Source of the DNA: CAZVXI01 sp964631295
GTDB taxonomy: Bacteria > Planctomycetota > Phycisphaerae > Phycisphaerales > SM1A02
Direction: 5' to 3'
Assembly: GCA_964631295.1 (NCBI GenBank)
Contig: CAZVXI010000084.1
Coordinates: forward strand, 1 to 12,898
DNA length: 12,898 bases
In this document: piece by piece, positions 1-7,682 of the stretch
Position numbering within the stretch: the stretch's first letter is position 1
Layout of the letters: each line of letters starts with the position of its first letter
Notes under the pieces: model-generated
Databases searched by the model: none
Told to the model about the DNA's origin: nothing
What the model saw: the letters and a program-made list of their open reading frames with translations, nothing else
Position numbers and translations under genes: made by a program

Positions 1-320
1 ATCTGCTCGGTCCACTGGATCCCGCAACGCGGTATCAGGCTGCGGTTGCCCATGAACTGGCGCTCTCCTTCATCGCGATTGATGATCTTGAGCGCGCGGC
101 GAATGCTTGGGACAACGCCGTGGCCCGCGATCTGGAACTGCTCCACAAAGCGGAGGTCGTGATCGGACTGGCTCGTGGCTATCTCGAAGCGGGCGATCGT
201 CGCGAGGCTGCCCGGTGGATTCGCAGGGCGCGGCAGGCTGATCTTTCTGATGAGCAGGTCGAACAGTTGCGTTCGCTGGAGCAGACCTATGCACCGGGGA
301 ACGGCCAGCCCGTGGGTTAG
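1..320 (+). CDS. 3' end of a helical-repeat (TPR-like) protein, truncated by the window edge
   Basis: An open frame enters from the left edge (first full codon at base 3) and runs 105 codons to a TAG at 318-320. The visible protein is alpha-helical with TPR-like periodicity. Paired amphipathic helices carry the alanine, glycine and aromatic residues usual in TPRs, for example AVAHELALSFIAIDDLERA and, further on, AEVVIGLARGYLEAGDRREA. TPR proteins act as protein-interaction scaffolds; nothing in the visible part shows an enzymatic domain or says what its partner is. The start and N-terminal domains lie outside the window. The stop codon overlaps the stop of the small membrane protein on the opposite strand, so no terminator fits between them. 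The reading frame is well supported. The TPR assignment is a pattern judgement and could equally be another helical repeat. Confidence 0.7.
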   Translation, partial: LLGPLDPATRYQAAVAHELALSFIAIDDLERAANAWDNAVARDLELLHKAEVVIGLARGYLEAGDRREAARWIRRARQADLSDEQVEQLRSLEQTYAPGNGQPVG

Positions 321-586
321 TCGTGGTCACGTGAGTCGTAGGGCTCAGCACGTTCGCCCGCTGAGTGCCACGCATCAGCGATCTCGGCCCCTTGGTCGTT
401 GGATCGCTTGTCAGATCGTGCATTCGCCACGGCGATCCGACGCCTTCGAACAACCATAACGACAGCAATGACAACGAACAGTGCGAGCAGGAGCAGCGAC
501 ACAATCAGAAAAGTCGTCGCAGCGTCGCGCACAGCCGCTCGTTCTGCTGGCGTGGGGGTCGTAGCCAAGATCGATGTAAGAAGCAT
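317..586 (-). CDS. small single-span membrane protein, function unknown
   Basis: From the ATG at 586 this encodes 89 residues. A short, mildly polar N-terminus is followed by one very hydrophobic helix (about residues 24-46, FLIVSLLLLALFVVIAVVMV). Four arginines (47-50) come next, then a charged, probably disordered tail rich in D, E, R and H. By the positive-inside rule the tail should be cytoplasmic. The layout is that of a small membrane anchor; no family is recognised. An in-frame ATG at 676 would add 30 residues, but that extension is polar and unlike a coding N-terminus. Neither start has a clear Shine-Dalgarno sequence, so the start is uncertain. The TAA stop (319-317) overlaps the stop of the convergent TPR-like gene. 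The long hydrophobic run followed by a basic stop-transfer signal is the main reason to believe the gene. Confidence 0.6.
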   Translation of the reverse strand: MLLTSILATTPTPAERAAVRDAATTFLIVSLLLLALFVVIAVVMVVRRRRIAVANARSDKRSNDQGAEIADAWHSAGERAEPYDSRDHD

Positions 587-890
587 CAAGGTGTCTGAGT
601 ATATCTCTCGGGTCGACTTGGGAGCGTAAACCGCGCTGGATCGAACAGGTATCAGTTTTTGGACGTATCCTCCCATGCGGGGGCATTCGATCGGCCGTGA
701 AATGTGGCCTCGGCCTCGGCTCAGGGACCGATAGCCCGTATTCGGGGGTGCTGATCTTGACCCAACGGATCGACGGGTGTTTCACCCCGCGCTTCGAGCG
801 GGTGCCTTTGAAGGCTCAGCGGCTGTCCGCCGATGGGACTCTGGAGAACCGACGACGCCCGATCCTCACACGCGAATCGAATGGAGCGCT
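587..890. promoter_or_regulatory. divergent intergenic leader with overlapping hairpins
   Basis: This 304-base stretch lies between the small membrane protein (-) and the S41 protease (+) and holds no convincing gene. It must carry promoters for both sides, but I cannot place a -10/-35 pair with confidence. The part near the protease can fold. GGGTG (775-779) can pair with CACCC (783-787). The same CACCC can instead pair with GCGGGTG (798-804), with one bulged C. GCCTT (804-808) pairs with AAGGC (811-815). A short tandem repeat of GGCCTC lies at 706-717. The hairpins are read directly from the sequence; a regulatory role is inference. Confidence 0.35.
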
Positions 891-3155
891 ATGAATCACC
901 TGCAGAATCGACGACGTCTTGTTACCGGGCTGGCCACAAGTCTCCTGGCCGTGCTGACCGCATCAACGGTCGCGATGGCACCAAACAGTGCGGCCGACGA
1001 CAAGCAGGTTCGCGAATGGTCCACAACCGTCTGGCGATCTGCCGTCCGCGGCGATGTCGATCGACTCGAGGAGCAGTTCGCCAATCTGCCGAAGGTGGAA
1101 GCGAGTCCCGACGCGGAGAGCTTCAGAGAAGCACTGGCGCGGCGAGCCGAGAACATCGGTCGATCCGTGGCAGCACGAGAAGAAGCCCGCGCAGAAGCCA
1201 TGGGTGAACTTGAGCAGCACCTCGACGCCGGCGAGTTGTCTCAAGCTCTGCGTGCTGCGGTAACAGTGCAGTCGTTCTCCGACGACCTGTCCGATGCACT
1301 CGATGATCCATCGATCCGAAAGGTCATCTCCATGGCGTCGGAGGCGATTCCCGGCGTCGAGGAACGTGGCGACTGGCTGTACGCTCAGGAACTGCAGTAT
1401 CGCCTGCGAACACTGTACGAAGACGCTGATCGGGACGACGCGTATGTCGCTGCTGATGAGCACCTTGACTGGATCAACCGTCGAGTTGCATTGCTCGCAA
1501 CATTCGCGCCGCGTCATTTGCATGATCTCCGCAATAAAGCGGCTGAACGGAACGATGAAGATGAACTCCCGGAGTTCAATCCAAATCTCGTTGTCGATTG
1601 GCGTGAGCGCGTGGCAGACATCACGCCCACCATGCTCAAGACATCACTGCGTGCGGCTTCACGTGAACACATCGAGGCAGATGGCTACCGACCACTGCTC
1701 TACGGCGGACTGCTTGAGCTTAAGGTGCTCTCAACGACCTCTGAGCTGTCAGAGTCCTTTCCCGGCTTGGGTGACGAGCAGGCACGCCGCACATGGGTCA
1801 ACTATCTCAACAAGCAGATAGACCATGTCACGAACGCGAAAGAGGACGAACTCGATTCGCTGACACTCTCGCGGGTCCTCGACGGTCTTGCGTTCACAAA
1901 CAACCAGACGGTCGAACTGCCGCGAAGCGTGCTGTACCACGCGTTCGGCGAAGGCGCAATGTACGAACTCGATCCCTACTCTGAAATTGTCTGGCCTGCT
2001 GCGTTGCGTCGCTTCCAGCAGTCGACGGAAGGCAACTTCGTCGGCGTCGGCATCCTTATTCGCCACAATGAGAAACGCGAGATCGAGGTCGTCAATCCAC
2101 TTGAAGGCACGCCCGCATATTTTGCCGGCGTGAAGCCCGGCGACCGAATCCTCGCCGTCAATGGCGATTCGACGGTTGGCTGGTCGCTCAACGATGCGGT
2201 TGATCGGATCACTGGGAAGCGCGGCACAACGGTACGCATGACGCTCCGACGCGAGGGGGTCGAAGACGATCTTGAAATCCCGATTACCCGGGAAGTCATC
2301 AAACTTCGCTCTGTGCAGGGGTGGTGGAAGGATGACCTTGACGAGAATGGTGACCCCAACTGGGACTGGTACGTCGATTCGACGGCAGGCATCGCGTATA
2401 TCCGTCTGACGCAGTTCACCGAGGACAGTTACTCCGATCTGCTCGCAGCGTGGAGAGAGATCAATGAACAGGGGACGCCGCGAGGGCTGATCTTTGACAT
2501 GCGATTCAACCCAGGCGGTCTGCTGGATGCGGCCGTCCGGATCAGCAATCTGTTCCTCGATCGCGGCATGATCGTCTCTGGCGAAAACAAGGAAGGTTTG
2601 CAGGCATGGCAACTGCGAGCGCAACCCAACCAGGCTGCATGGCGGAACGTGCCGACGGTTGTGCTGGTGAACAAGGGCTCAGCAAGTGCGAGCGAGATTG
2701 TGAGTGGCTGCCTGCAGGCGCACGGCGCCGCGGTCGTTGTGGGTGAACGCAGCTTTGGCAAGGGCAGTGTGCAGTCGGTACTGCCGATCACGCAGGACTC
2801 GCGACTGAAGCTCACAACGCAGTACTTCCGTATTCCACCCAACGTGAAGAAGGGCGAGACGGTCGGTCGGCTGATTCACAAGCGACCGCATGCCACAGAA
2901 TGGGGTGTTGATCCTGACATCCTCGTCAAGATGACACCCAAGCAGGTCATTGACTCAGTTGAGCTTCGTCGCGAGGCAGACGTGATTCCGCTTGACGAGC
3001 AAGGCAATCAGGTCGCAGACTCGTCTGAGCGGCCTGATGTGATGCGACTGCTCAACGAGGGCATCGACCCGCAACTGGAAATGGCGCTGCTGATTCTGCA
3101 GGCACGCGCGCTTGCCGACAACGTTGCAGCCAATGAGGTTCACGCTCGGCGCTGA
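891..3155 (+). CDS. secreted S41 carboxyl-terminal processing peptidase with PDZ domain (CtpA/Prc type)
   Basis: A serine protease of the C-terminal processing family, expected outside the cytoplasmic membrane, cutting near the C-termini of substrate proteins. Length is 754 residues. The ATG at 891 has GGAG at 883-886 four bases upstream and opens directly into a signal peptide (basic RRR, then a hydrophobic stretch to about residue 30). The open frame reaches back to 777, but that extension would bury the signal sequence. Residues about 40-375 are a helical, charged region with no recognised domain. The PDZ domain is about 381-456 (GVGILI, GVKPGDRILAVNG). The S41 core follows (RGLIFDMRFNPGG; VNKGSASASEIVSG). 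By family spacing the catalytic residues are Ser599, Lys624 (FGKGSVQ) and Gln628, all present. The protein is longer than most CtpA proteases because of the N-terminal region. It appears monocistronic, with a hairpin shortly after the stop. Confidence 0.95.
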   Translation: MNHLQNRRRLVTGLATSLLAVLTASTVAMAPNSAADDKQVREWSTTVWRSAVRGDVDRLEEQFANLPKVEASPDAESFREALARRAENIGRSVAAREEARAEAMGELEQHLDAGELSQALRAAVTVQSFSDDLSDALDDPSIRKVISMASEAIPGVEERGDWLYAQELQYRLRTLYEDADRDDAYVAADEHLDWINRRVALLATFAPRHLHDLRNKAAERNDEDELPEFNPNLVVDWRERVADITPTMLKTSLRAASREHIEADGYRPLLYGGLLELKVLSTTSELSESFPGLGDEQARRTWVNYLNKQIDHVTNAKEDELDSLTLSRVLDGLAFTNNQTVELPRSVLYHAFGEGAMYELDPYSEIVWPAALRRFQQSTEGNFVGVGILIRHNEKREIEVVNPLEGTPAYFAGVKPGDRILAVNGDSTVGWSLNDAVDRITGKRGTTVRMTLRREGVEDDLEIPITREVIKLRSVQGWWKDDLDENGDPNWDWYVDSTAGIAYIRLTQFTEDSYSDLLAAWREINEQGTPRGLIFDMRFNPGGLLDAAVRISNLFLDRGMIVSGENKEGLQAWQLRAQPNQAAWRNVPTVVLVNKGSASASEIVSGCLQAHGAAVVVGERSFGKGSVQSVLPITQDSRLKLTTQYFRIPPNVKKGETVGRLIHKRPHATEWGVDPDILVKMTPKQVIDSVELRREADVIPLDEQGNQVADSSERPDVMRLLNEGIDPQLEMALLILQARALADNVAANEVHARR

Positions 3156-3178
3156 GCTGACAACCAACTCATACTCCG

Positions 3179-3208
3179 GAGGCCATCCACCAGCGCGTGG
3201 GCGGCCTC
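3179..3208. terminator. two-stage hairpin between convergent genes, probable bidirectional terminator
   Basis: GAGGCC (3179-3184) pairs with GGCCTC (3203-3208). Inside a 2x2 internal loop, CCAC (3187-3190) pairs with GTGG (3197-3200), leaving a six-base loop. It lies 23 bases after the S41 protease stop and 16 bases from the stop of the lipoprotein on the other strand, the expected place for a terminator serving both. The + strand tail is pyrimidine-rich (TCTCATTCCCCC) but is not a true U-run, so termination efficiency is uncertain. Confidence 0.55.
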
Positions 3209-3224
3209 TCTCATTCCCCCTTCG

Positions 3225-3413
3225 TCAGTGGTCAGGACGATCGAGCGCCCCCTGTACGAGCGTTGGCGGGGGAACTGCAGAGTGGACCACACCCGGCTCG
3301 ACGGACCCCCGGACATGCCGCATGTACTGGCGTTGCCCGGCAGAACCACAGCCGGCCTGTGCCATGCACAGTGTCGCCAACGCAATGGCGAGTGTCGTGT
3401 GGCTGATTCGCAT
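3225..3413 (-). CDS. tiny predicted lipoprotein, function unknown
   Basis: This encodes 62 residues. An N-terminal MRISH is followed by a hydrophobic stretch (TTLAIALATLCMA) and then AQAGC, a plausible lipobox with Cys22 as the lipidated residue. The remaining 40 residues are polar and carry a proline cluster (VPPP). No family is recognised. Four things support a real gene despite its size: GGAG seven bases before the ATG; the lipoprotein signal; a hairpin just past its stop shared with the convergent protease; and a free 141-base space to the divergent gene at 3555. The lipobox is not ideal, with glutamine at -3 instead of an aliphatic residue. Longer open frames on both strands cross this interval but have no such start signals. 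Small secreted lipoproteins like this often act at the envelope; nothing more can be said about its job. Confidence 0.5.
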   Translation of the reverse strand: MRISHTTLAIALATLCMAQAGCGSAGQRQYMRHVRGSVEPGVVHSAVPPPTLVQGALDRPDH

Positions 3414-3554
3414 GCGGTTGCTCCGTGTGCAACAACAAGCATCGCATACGACGTCGATTGGCCGGCTTCAAAACTGCAAGCACAGCGGCAAAAACGCGGC
3501 GGTATTGGCGGATATCTCGCACTGTCAGCGCCCGATTGCGATAGCATGTGCATT

Positions 3555-4613
3555 ATGAGACATTGCAGGACACTGTTGTTTGGGCTGTGCACCATGGTCA
3601 TCGCTGGTGCAGCGGGTGGCTTCGCCGATGCGTTGCAGGATGCTCAGGAGAAAGTCAATCGCTTTGGGTATTCGCAGCCTCTGCCACGAGCAGAAGGGGC
3701 GATTCGTCTGGCCACATACAACATGGAAAACTTCTTTGATCAGGCGGACGACCCATCTCTGTCCGGCGAGTTCGACGACATCAAGTTTGCAACCGATCTC
3801 AGACGCGTTGAGAAACTGGCGGAGGCGATTCGCACAACCGATGCGGACATCATCGCTTTGCAGGAAGTTGAATCGCTCGAAGCACTGCGATGGCTGCGCG
3901 ACAACTTCCTCTCGGACATGGGATACGACCACATTGCCTCACGCGATGTGAACTACTTCCGTGGCGTTGAATGCTCATTCATGAGCCGGTTCCCGATCGT
4001 TGAACAGAAGGTCTGGGTAGATGAGCCACTGTCGATCAACCGGGAGGGCTTTGGTTGGTCGGACATCCCTGCTTCCGCCCGTCGTGATGGCCTCACATTT
4101 CGCCGCAGTCCTTTTTTGATCCGCGTGCGCGTCCGGCCTGATTATGAACTCACGCTGTTCAGCATTCACCACAAAGCCGGTCGAACCAGTCATTATCAAC
4201 GTGAGGCAGAGGCGCTGCGTGTCATTGACTTCATCAATACCATGCAGCAACGAGATCCGTCACGCAACATTCTGGTGATGGGGGACTTCAACGCCGCACC
4301 TTGGGACAAGTCCATGCGTGTGTACCGGGAAGCAGGCATGATCGATCCGCATTCGCATCGCATCATTCCAAGGTGGAACGAAGATGACCTGCGCGAGACC
4401 AATCTGTACAAAACCCATCAGTCCGGCCGTGTGCTCGACTACATCCTGCTGAATGCGGCAGCGTACAACGAGTTTGTGCCGGGCAGCGCGCATGTTTACG
4501 GCACTCTCACGCCGCCCGAAGGCTGGGACTGGCGGACCGATCCACACCCGGACGGCTACGCATCCGATCATTATCCCGTGATCATTGATCTTCTCCCACG
4601 CAATCGAAACTGA
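3555..4613 (+). CDS. exported endonuclease/exonuclease/phosphatase-fold enzyme
   Basis: A 352-residue metal-dependent hydrolase of the EEP fold (DNase I, exonuclease III and inositol-phosphatase superfamily), which cleaves phosphodiester or phosphomonoester bonds. The metal and catalytic motifs appear in order: TYNMEN (Asn56), ALQEVE (Glu104), FSIHHKAG (His205/206), MGDFNAAPWD (Asp244, Asn246), RVLDYI (Asp295) and YASDHYP (Asp338, His339). All expected positions are filled, so it should be active; the substrate (nucleic acid, lipid head group or other phosphoester) cannot be told. The N-terminus (RTLLFGLCTMVIAGAAGGFADA) looks like a signal peptide, so the enzyme is probably exported. An ATG nine bases earlier (3546) is an equally possible start; neither has a Shine-Dalgarno sequence. 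The frame stays open back to 3228, but that part lacks coding character. The amidase follows 11 bases after the stop, suggesting co-transcription. Confidence 0.9.
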   Translation: MRHCRTLLFGLCTMVIAGAAGGFADALQDAQEKVNRFGYSQPLPRAEGAIRLATYNMENFFDQADDPSLSGEFDDIKFATDLRRVEKLAEAIRTTDADIIALQEVESLEALRWLRDNFLSDMGYDHIASRDVNYFRGVECSFMSRFPIVEQKVWVDEPLSINREGFGWSDIPASARRDGLTFRRSPFLIRVRVRPDYELTLFSIHHKAGRTSHYQREAEALRVIDFINTMQQRDPSRNILVMGDFNAAPWDKSMRVYREAGMIDPHSHRIIPRWNEDDLRETNLYKTHQSGRVLDYILLNAAAYNEFVPGSAHVYGTLTPPEGWDWRTDPHPDGYASDHYPVIIDLLPRNRN

Positions 4614-4624
4614 CGAGACCCGCC

Positions 4625-6361
4625 GTGACAGATTCTCAAGAAAAACGAAGAGATTTCATCGCAATGAGTGGGGCAGCCGTTGCCAGCGCTTTGCTTCCTG
4701 CCTCTGCAGCACGTGGTTTGGCACCTGTTGCCCACGTCGGCCCGCCCCCGAGCCCGGGCCAGGACGCGCAGGAAGCCACGACAGAGATCACGGCTGACAC
4801 AATCGAAGAGGCTGAGAGGCTTGTCGGCGTCACCTTCACCGATGAAGAACGGCAGCAGATGGTGCCGTCGCTTCGCCGCAGTGTGCGCGGATTTATCGAC
4901 CGCAGGACGTTCGAGCCACCGAACGAACTCGCGCCTGCGTCTGTGTTCGATCCGAGACTGCCGGGTCGATCGTATGACGTCGCCGATCGTGGCTTTGCCC
5001 GATCGAAGACGGCAGCACCGCCGCTGCCGCGAAGTGAAGCGGACATTGCATTCGCACCTCTGACACAACTTTCGCAGTGGATCGAGTCACGACAGATCAG
5101 TTCAGTCGCCTTGACCAGGCTGTATCTTGACCGACTCAAGCAGCATGGGCCGGGTCTCGAGTGCATTGTGACACTGACCGAAGCACGTGCAATGGCTGCG
5201 GCGCGCAAGGCGGATGCGGAGATCGAAGCTGGTCGCTATCGCGGGCCATTGCATGGCATTCCCTGGGGCGCAAAGGACCTGCTCGATACGAAGGGCATCA
5301 AGACAACATATGGGGCCGCTCCTTACAAGGATCGAGTTGCCGAATCAGATGCCGCCGTTGTTCGCATGCTCGATGAAGCCGGTGCTGTGCTCATCGCCAA
5401 ACTCACGCTCGGCGCTCTGGCGTATGGCGACATATGGTTTGGCGGCCGGACGAACAATCCGTGGAACACCGAGCAGGGGTCGAGCGGGTCGAGCGCAGGC
5501 CCTGCCGCCGCGACCGCAGCCGGCCTGGTCGGCTTCGCGATTGGCACCGAGACCTACGGATCAATCGTCTCACCATCAATGCGATGCGGAACAACTGGAT
5601 TGCGCCCCACGTTCGGCCGTGTCCCACGGACCGGCGCGATGGCTTTGTGCTGGTCGCTGGACAAGATCGGCCCGATCTGTCGCACAGTTGAAGACACGAT
5701 GCTGGTGCTCAACGCGATCAACGGCTACGACGCTGGCGATGCATCCTCCATTGATATGCCGCTGTCGTTCAACGCAAGTCAGTCAGTTCGCGGGCTCCGT
5801 CTGGGGTATCAGCCGCAATGGTTCGAAGGCCGCCGCGCGAGCGCTGCGGATAAGCGTGTGTTTGAGGTTGCCAGGCGGCTTGGTGTTCAACTCGTTGAGA
5901 TCGGTGACTTGCCGGAACTTCCGTACGGCTCGATGCTTACGATTCTCAATGTCGAGGCCGCCACGGCCTTTGAGGAGATCACCCTGAAGAACACCGACGA
6001 TCAAATGGTCTGGCAATCGCCGCAGGCATGGCCGAACTCTTTCAGACAGACGCGCTTTACGCCTGCGATTGAGTTTGTGCAGGCTGATCGGCTCCGTCGC
6101 CGCGCGATGGAAGTCATGGCCGACCGCTTCGAAGAGGTCGATGCCATCTTCGGCCCGAGTTTCGCAGGGGGGATGCTGATGATGACCAACTTCACCGGAC
6201 ATCCCTGCCTCGTCATGCGATCAGCCATCACCGATGACAATGAGCCACGCGGTTTCACGATCTGGGGGCGTTTGTTCGATGAAGGCACTATTGCCCGACT
6301 TGGAATGGCTTTCGAAGGTGAACTTCAAGCATGGGACACGCGGCCGCCGCTGACCGCTTAG
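4625..6361 (+). CDS. Tat-exported amidase-signature family hydrolase
   Basis: A 578-residue member of the amidase signature family (GatA and fatty-acid-amide-hydrolase relatives), hydrolysing an amide bond with a Ser-cisSer-Lys triad. By family spacing these are Lys217 (WGAKDLL), Ser289 (GSSGSSAGPAAA) and Ser313 (YGSIVSPS), all present. The N-terminus carries twin arginines in KRRDFIAMSG followed by a hydrophobic segment, so export by the Tat route is expected. The GTG at 4625 is chosen because the next in-frame ATG (4664) would remove the twin arginines. Residues about 45-135 form a linker with no recognised domain. It is not the gatA of the tRNA amidotransferase: it is exported, longer, and no gatB or gatC is near. 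The substrate is unknown. Its start lies 11 bases after the EEP gene, so the two probably form an operon of exported hydrolases. Confidence 0.92.
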   Translation: MTDSQEKRRDFIAMSGAAVASALLPASAARGLAPVAHVGPPPSPGQDAQEATTEITADTIEEAERLVGVTFTDEERQQMVPSLRRSVRGFIDRRTFEPPNELAPASVFDPRLPGRSYDVADRGFARSKTAAPPLPRSEADIAFAPLTQLSQWIESRQISSVALTRLYLDRLKQHGPGLECIVTLTEARAMAAARKADAEIEAGRYRGPLHGIPWGAKDLLDTKGIKTTYGAAPYKDRVAESDAAVVRMLDEAGAVLIAKLTLGALAYGDIWFGGRTNNPWNTEQGSSGSSAGPAAATAAGLVGFAIGTETYGSIVSPSMRCGTTGLRPTFGRVPRTGAMALCWSLDKIGPICRTVEDTMLVLNAINGYDAGDASSIDMPLSFNASQSVRGLRLGYQPQWFEGRRASAADKRVFEVARRLGVQLVEIGDLPELPYGSMLTILNVEAATAFEEITLKNTDDQMVWQSPQAWPNSFRQTRFTPAIEFVQADRLRRRAMEVMADRFEEVDAIFGPSFAGGMLMMTNFTGHPCLVMRSAITDDNEPRGFTIWGRLFDEGTIARLGMAFEGELQAWDTRPPLTA

Positions 6362-6375
6362 TTGACAAGCTGAGC
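6356..6375. terminator. weak hairpin between amidase and trpB stops
   Basis: GCTTAG (6356-6361, including the amidase stop) can pair with CTGAGC (6370-6375) using one G-U pair across an eight-base loop. It is followed on the + strand by AAAATCAAT and on the - strand lies just after the trpB stop. The position between convergent stops is right for a terminator, but the stem is short and there is no U-run in the + direction. Confidence 0.25.
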
Positions 6376-6379
6376 AAAA

Positions 6380-7627
6380 TCAATCTTCGTCGCGCGCCTC
6401 AAGCAGGCGGGCTGCTTCCTGTGCATCCTTGTCGCCCCTGCCTGAGCAGTTCACCACGATGATCTTGTCAGTGGGCATGTCTCGGGCGATCCTGACCGCG
6501 TGCGCAATGGCATGCGCTGTCTCGAGGGCCGGAATAATGCCCTCAAGTTCGCTCAACAGTGTGAAGGCCTGTAGCGCTTCATCATCATCAATCGCCGTGT
6601 ACGTCACGCGACCGGTGTCTTTCCAGAATGAATGTTCCGGTCCAACGCCGGGATAATCCAGGCCGGCAGAGCACGAATGCACCGGCGACGTCTGGCCGTC
6701 ATCATCCTGCAACACGTAACTCATGGATCCATGCAGAACGCCCGGTGAGCCGAACGACAGGGGGGCTGCGTGCTCACCAAGCCGCGCGGAATGTCCGCCT
6801 GCCTCAACGCCGATCATCCGCACACCCTCGTCTTGAACGAACGGATAGAAGATACCTGCTGCATTCGACCCGCCACCCACGCATGCAAGCACACAATCCG
6901 GCAGTGCGCGAAGGTCATCGATGCATTGTTGACGGCATTCGCGGCCGACGACAGCCTGGAAATCACGCACGATCATCGGAAATGGATGCGGACCGACGAC
7001 GGAGCCGAGAATGTAGTGCGTGTGATCGACTGATCCCATCCAGTCGCGCATCGCTTCATTGGTTGCGTCTTTCAACGTACGTGATCCCGAATCGACGATG
7101 TTCACCTGTGCGCCCAGCAGCTTCATGCGAAAGACATTGAGATTCTGCCGGCGCACATCTTCTGATCCCATGTAGACTTCGCAGGTGAGTCCAAGGTGTG
7201 CGCATGCCGTTGCGGTCGCGACGCCATGCTGACCTGCGCCGGTTTCTGCGATTACGCGCTGCTTTCCCATGCGCTTCGTGAGCAGTCCTTGTCCGATCGT
7301 GTTGTTGATTTTGTGCGCACCGGTGTGCGCGAGATCTTCTCGTTTCAGGTAGATGCGCGCGCCACCCGCATGCTCCGTCAGTCGCTTTGCGAAGTACAGT
7401 GGCGTGGGTCTTCCGACGAACGTGCGTTGCAACTCGGCCAGTTCGTCTCGAAACGACTGATCGCTGCGAACGCATTCATATTCAGCAGCCAATTGATCGA
7501 GCGCAGCGACGAGCGTCTCGGGCACATACCGCCCGCCGAACTGCCCGAACCGGCCGCCAGCATCCGGCACGGCACGCAGGTCGCCCGTCGATGTTGCAAA
7601 AGCCCCGTTGGATCCAGCTGTTTCCAT
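6380..7627 (-). CDS. trpB: tryptophan synthase beta chain
   Basis: TrpB joins indole to serine to make tryptophan, using PLP, in the cytoplasm, normally as an alpha2-beta2 complex with TrpA. From the ATG at 7627 the protein has 415 residues, near the family norm. Landmarks are GRFGQFGGRYVPETL at the N-terminus, the PLP lysine Lys106 in HTGAHKINN, catalytic Glu128 in AETGAGQHG, the phosphate-binding GGGSNA (251-256), Asp324 in SAGLDYPGVGPEH, and NCSGRGDKD near the end. An upstream in-frame GTG (7678) would add 17 residues and run into the divergent gene's region; homology begins after 7627, so the ATG is preferred. No Shine-Dalgarno sequence is seen at either start. No trpA, trpF or other trp gene is in the window, so trpB stands alone here. 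Confidence 0.97.
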   Translation of the reverse strand: METAGSNGAFATSTGDLRAVPDAGGRFGQFGGRYVPETLVAALDQLAAEYECVRSDQSFRDELAELQRTFVGRPTPLYFAKRLTEHAGGARIYLKREDLAHTGAHKINNTIGQGLLTKRMGKQRVIAETGAGQHGVATATACAHLGLTCEVYMGSEDVRRQNLNVFRMKLLGAQVNIVDSGSRTLKDATNEAMRDWMGSVDHTHYILGSVVGPHPFPMIVRDFQAVVGRECRQQCIDDLRALPDCVLACVGGGSNAAGIFYPFVQDEGVRMIGVEAGGHSARLGEHAAPLSFGSPGVLHGSMSYVLQDDDGQTSPVHSCSAGLDYPGVGPEHSFWKDTGRVTYTAIDDDEALQAFTLLSELEGIIPALETAHAIAHAVRIARDMPTDKIIVVNCSGRGDKDAQEAARLLEARDED

Positions 7628-7682
7628 GAAGTAAGGATAGGTCGCATGCCTGTTGGGGTCATGTGGTTCTGATCGCACAGCG

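Noticed and set aside
706..717. Tandem GGCCTC repeat as a satellite or CRISPR-like element
   Set aside because: Only two copies of six bases, well within chance for GC-rich DNA.
777..890. N-terminal extension of the S41 protease frame to an upstream ATG
   Set aside because: It would place 38 polar residues before the signal peptide. The ATG at 891 has its own GGAG at the right distance.
1749..2624. 291-codon minus-strand open frame inside the S41 protease gene
   Set aside because: A shadow of the GC-rich protease gene. It has no signal, motif or start signal, and the sense frame covers the PDZ domain and the start of the S41 core here.
3228..3554. Upstream extension of the EEP enzyme frame
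   Set aside because: About 109 residues without coding character, running through the lipoprotein gene on the other strand and placed before the signal peptide.
3140..3601. 153-codon open frame on the minus strand
   Set aside because: It crosses the hairpin and the ends of neighbouring genes, has no ribosome binding site or recognisable protein features, and conflicts with the better-supported lipoprotein frame.
4625..6361. Amidase as gatA of the tRNA amidotransferase
   Set aside because: The twin-arginine export signal, extra length, altered signature (SSAGPA) and absence of gatB and gatC argue against it.
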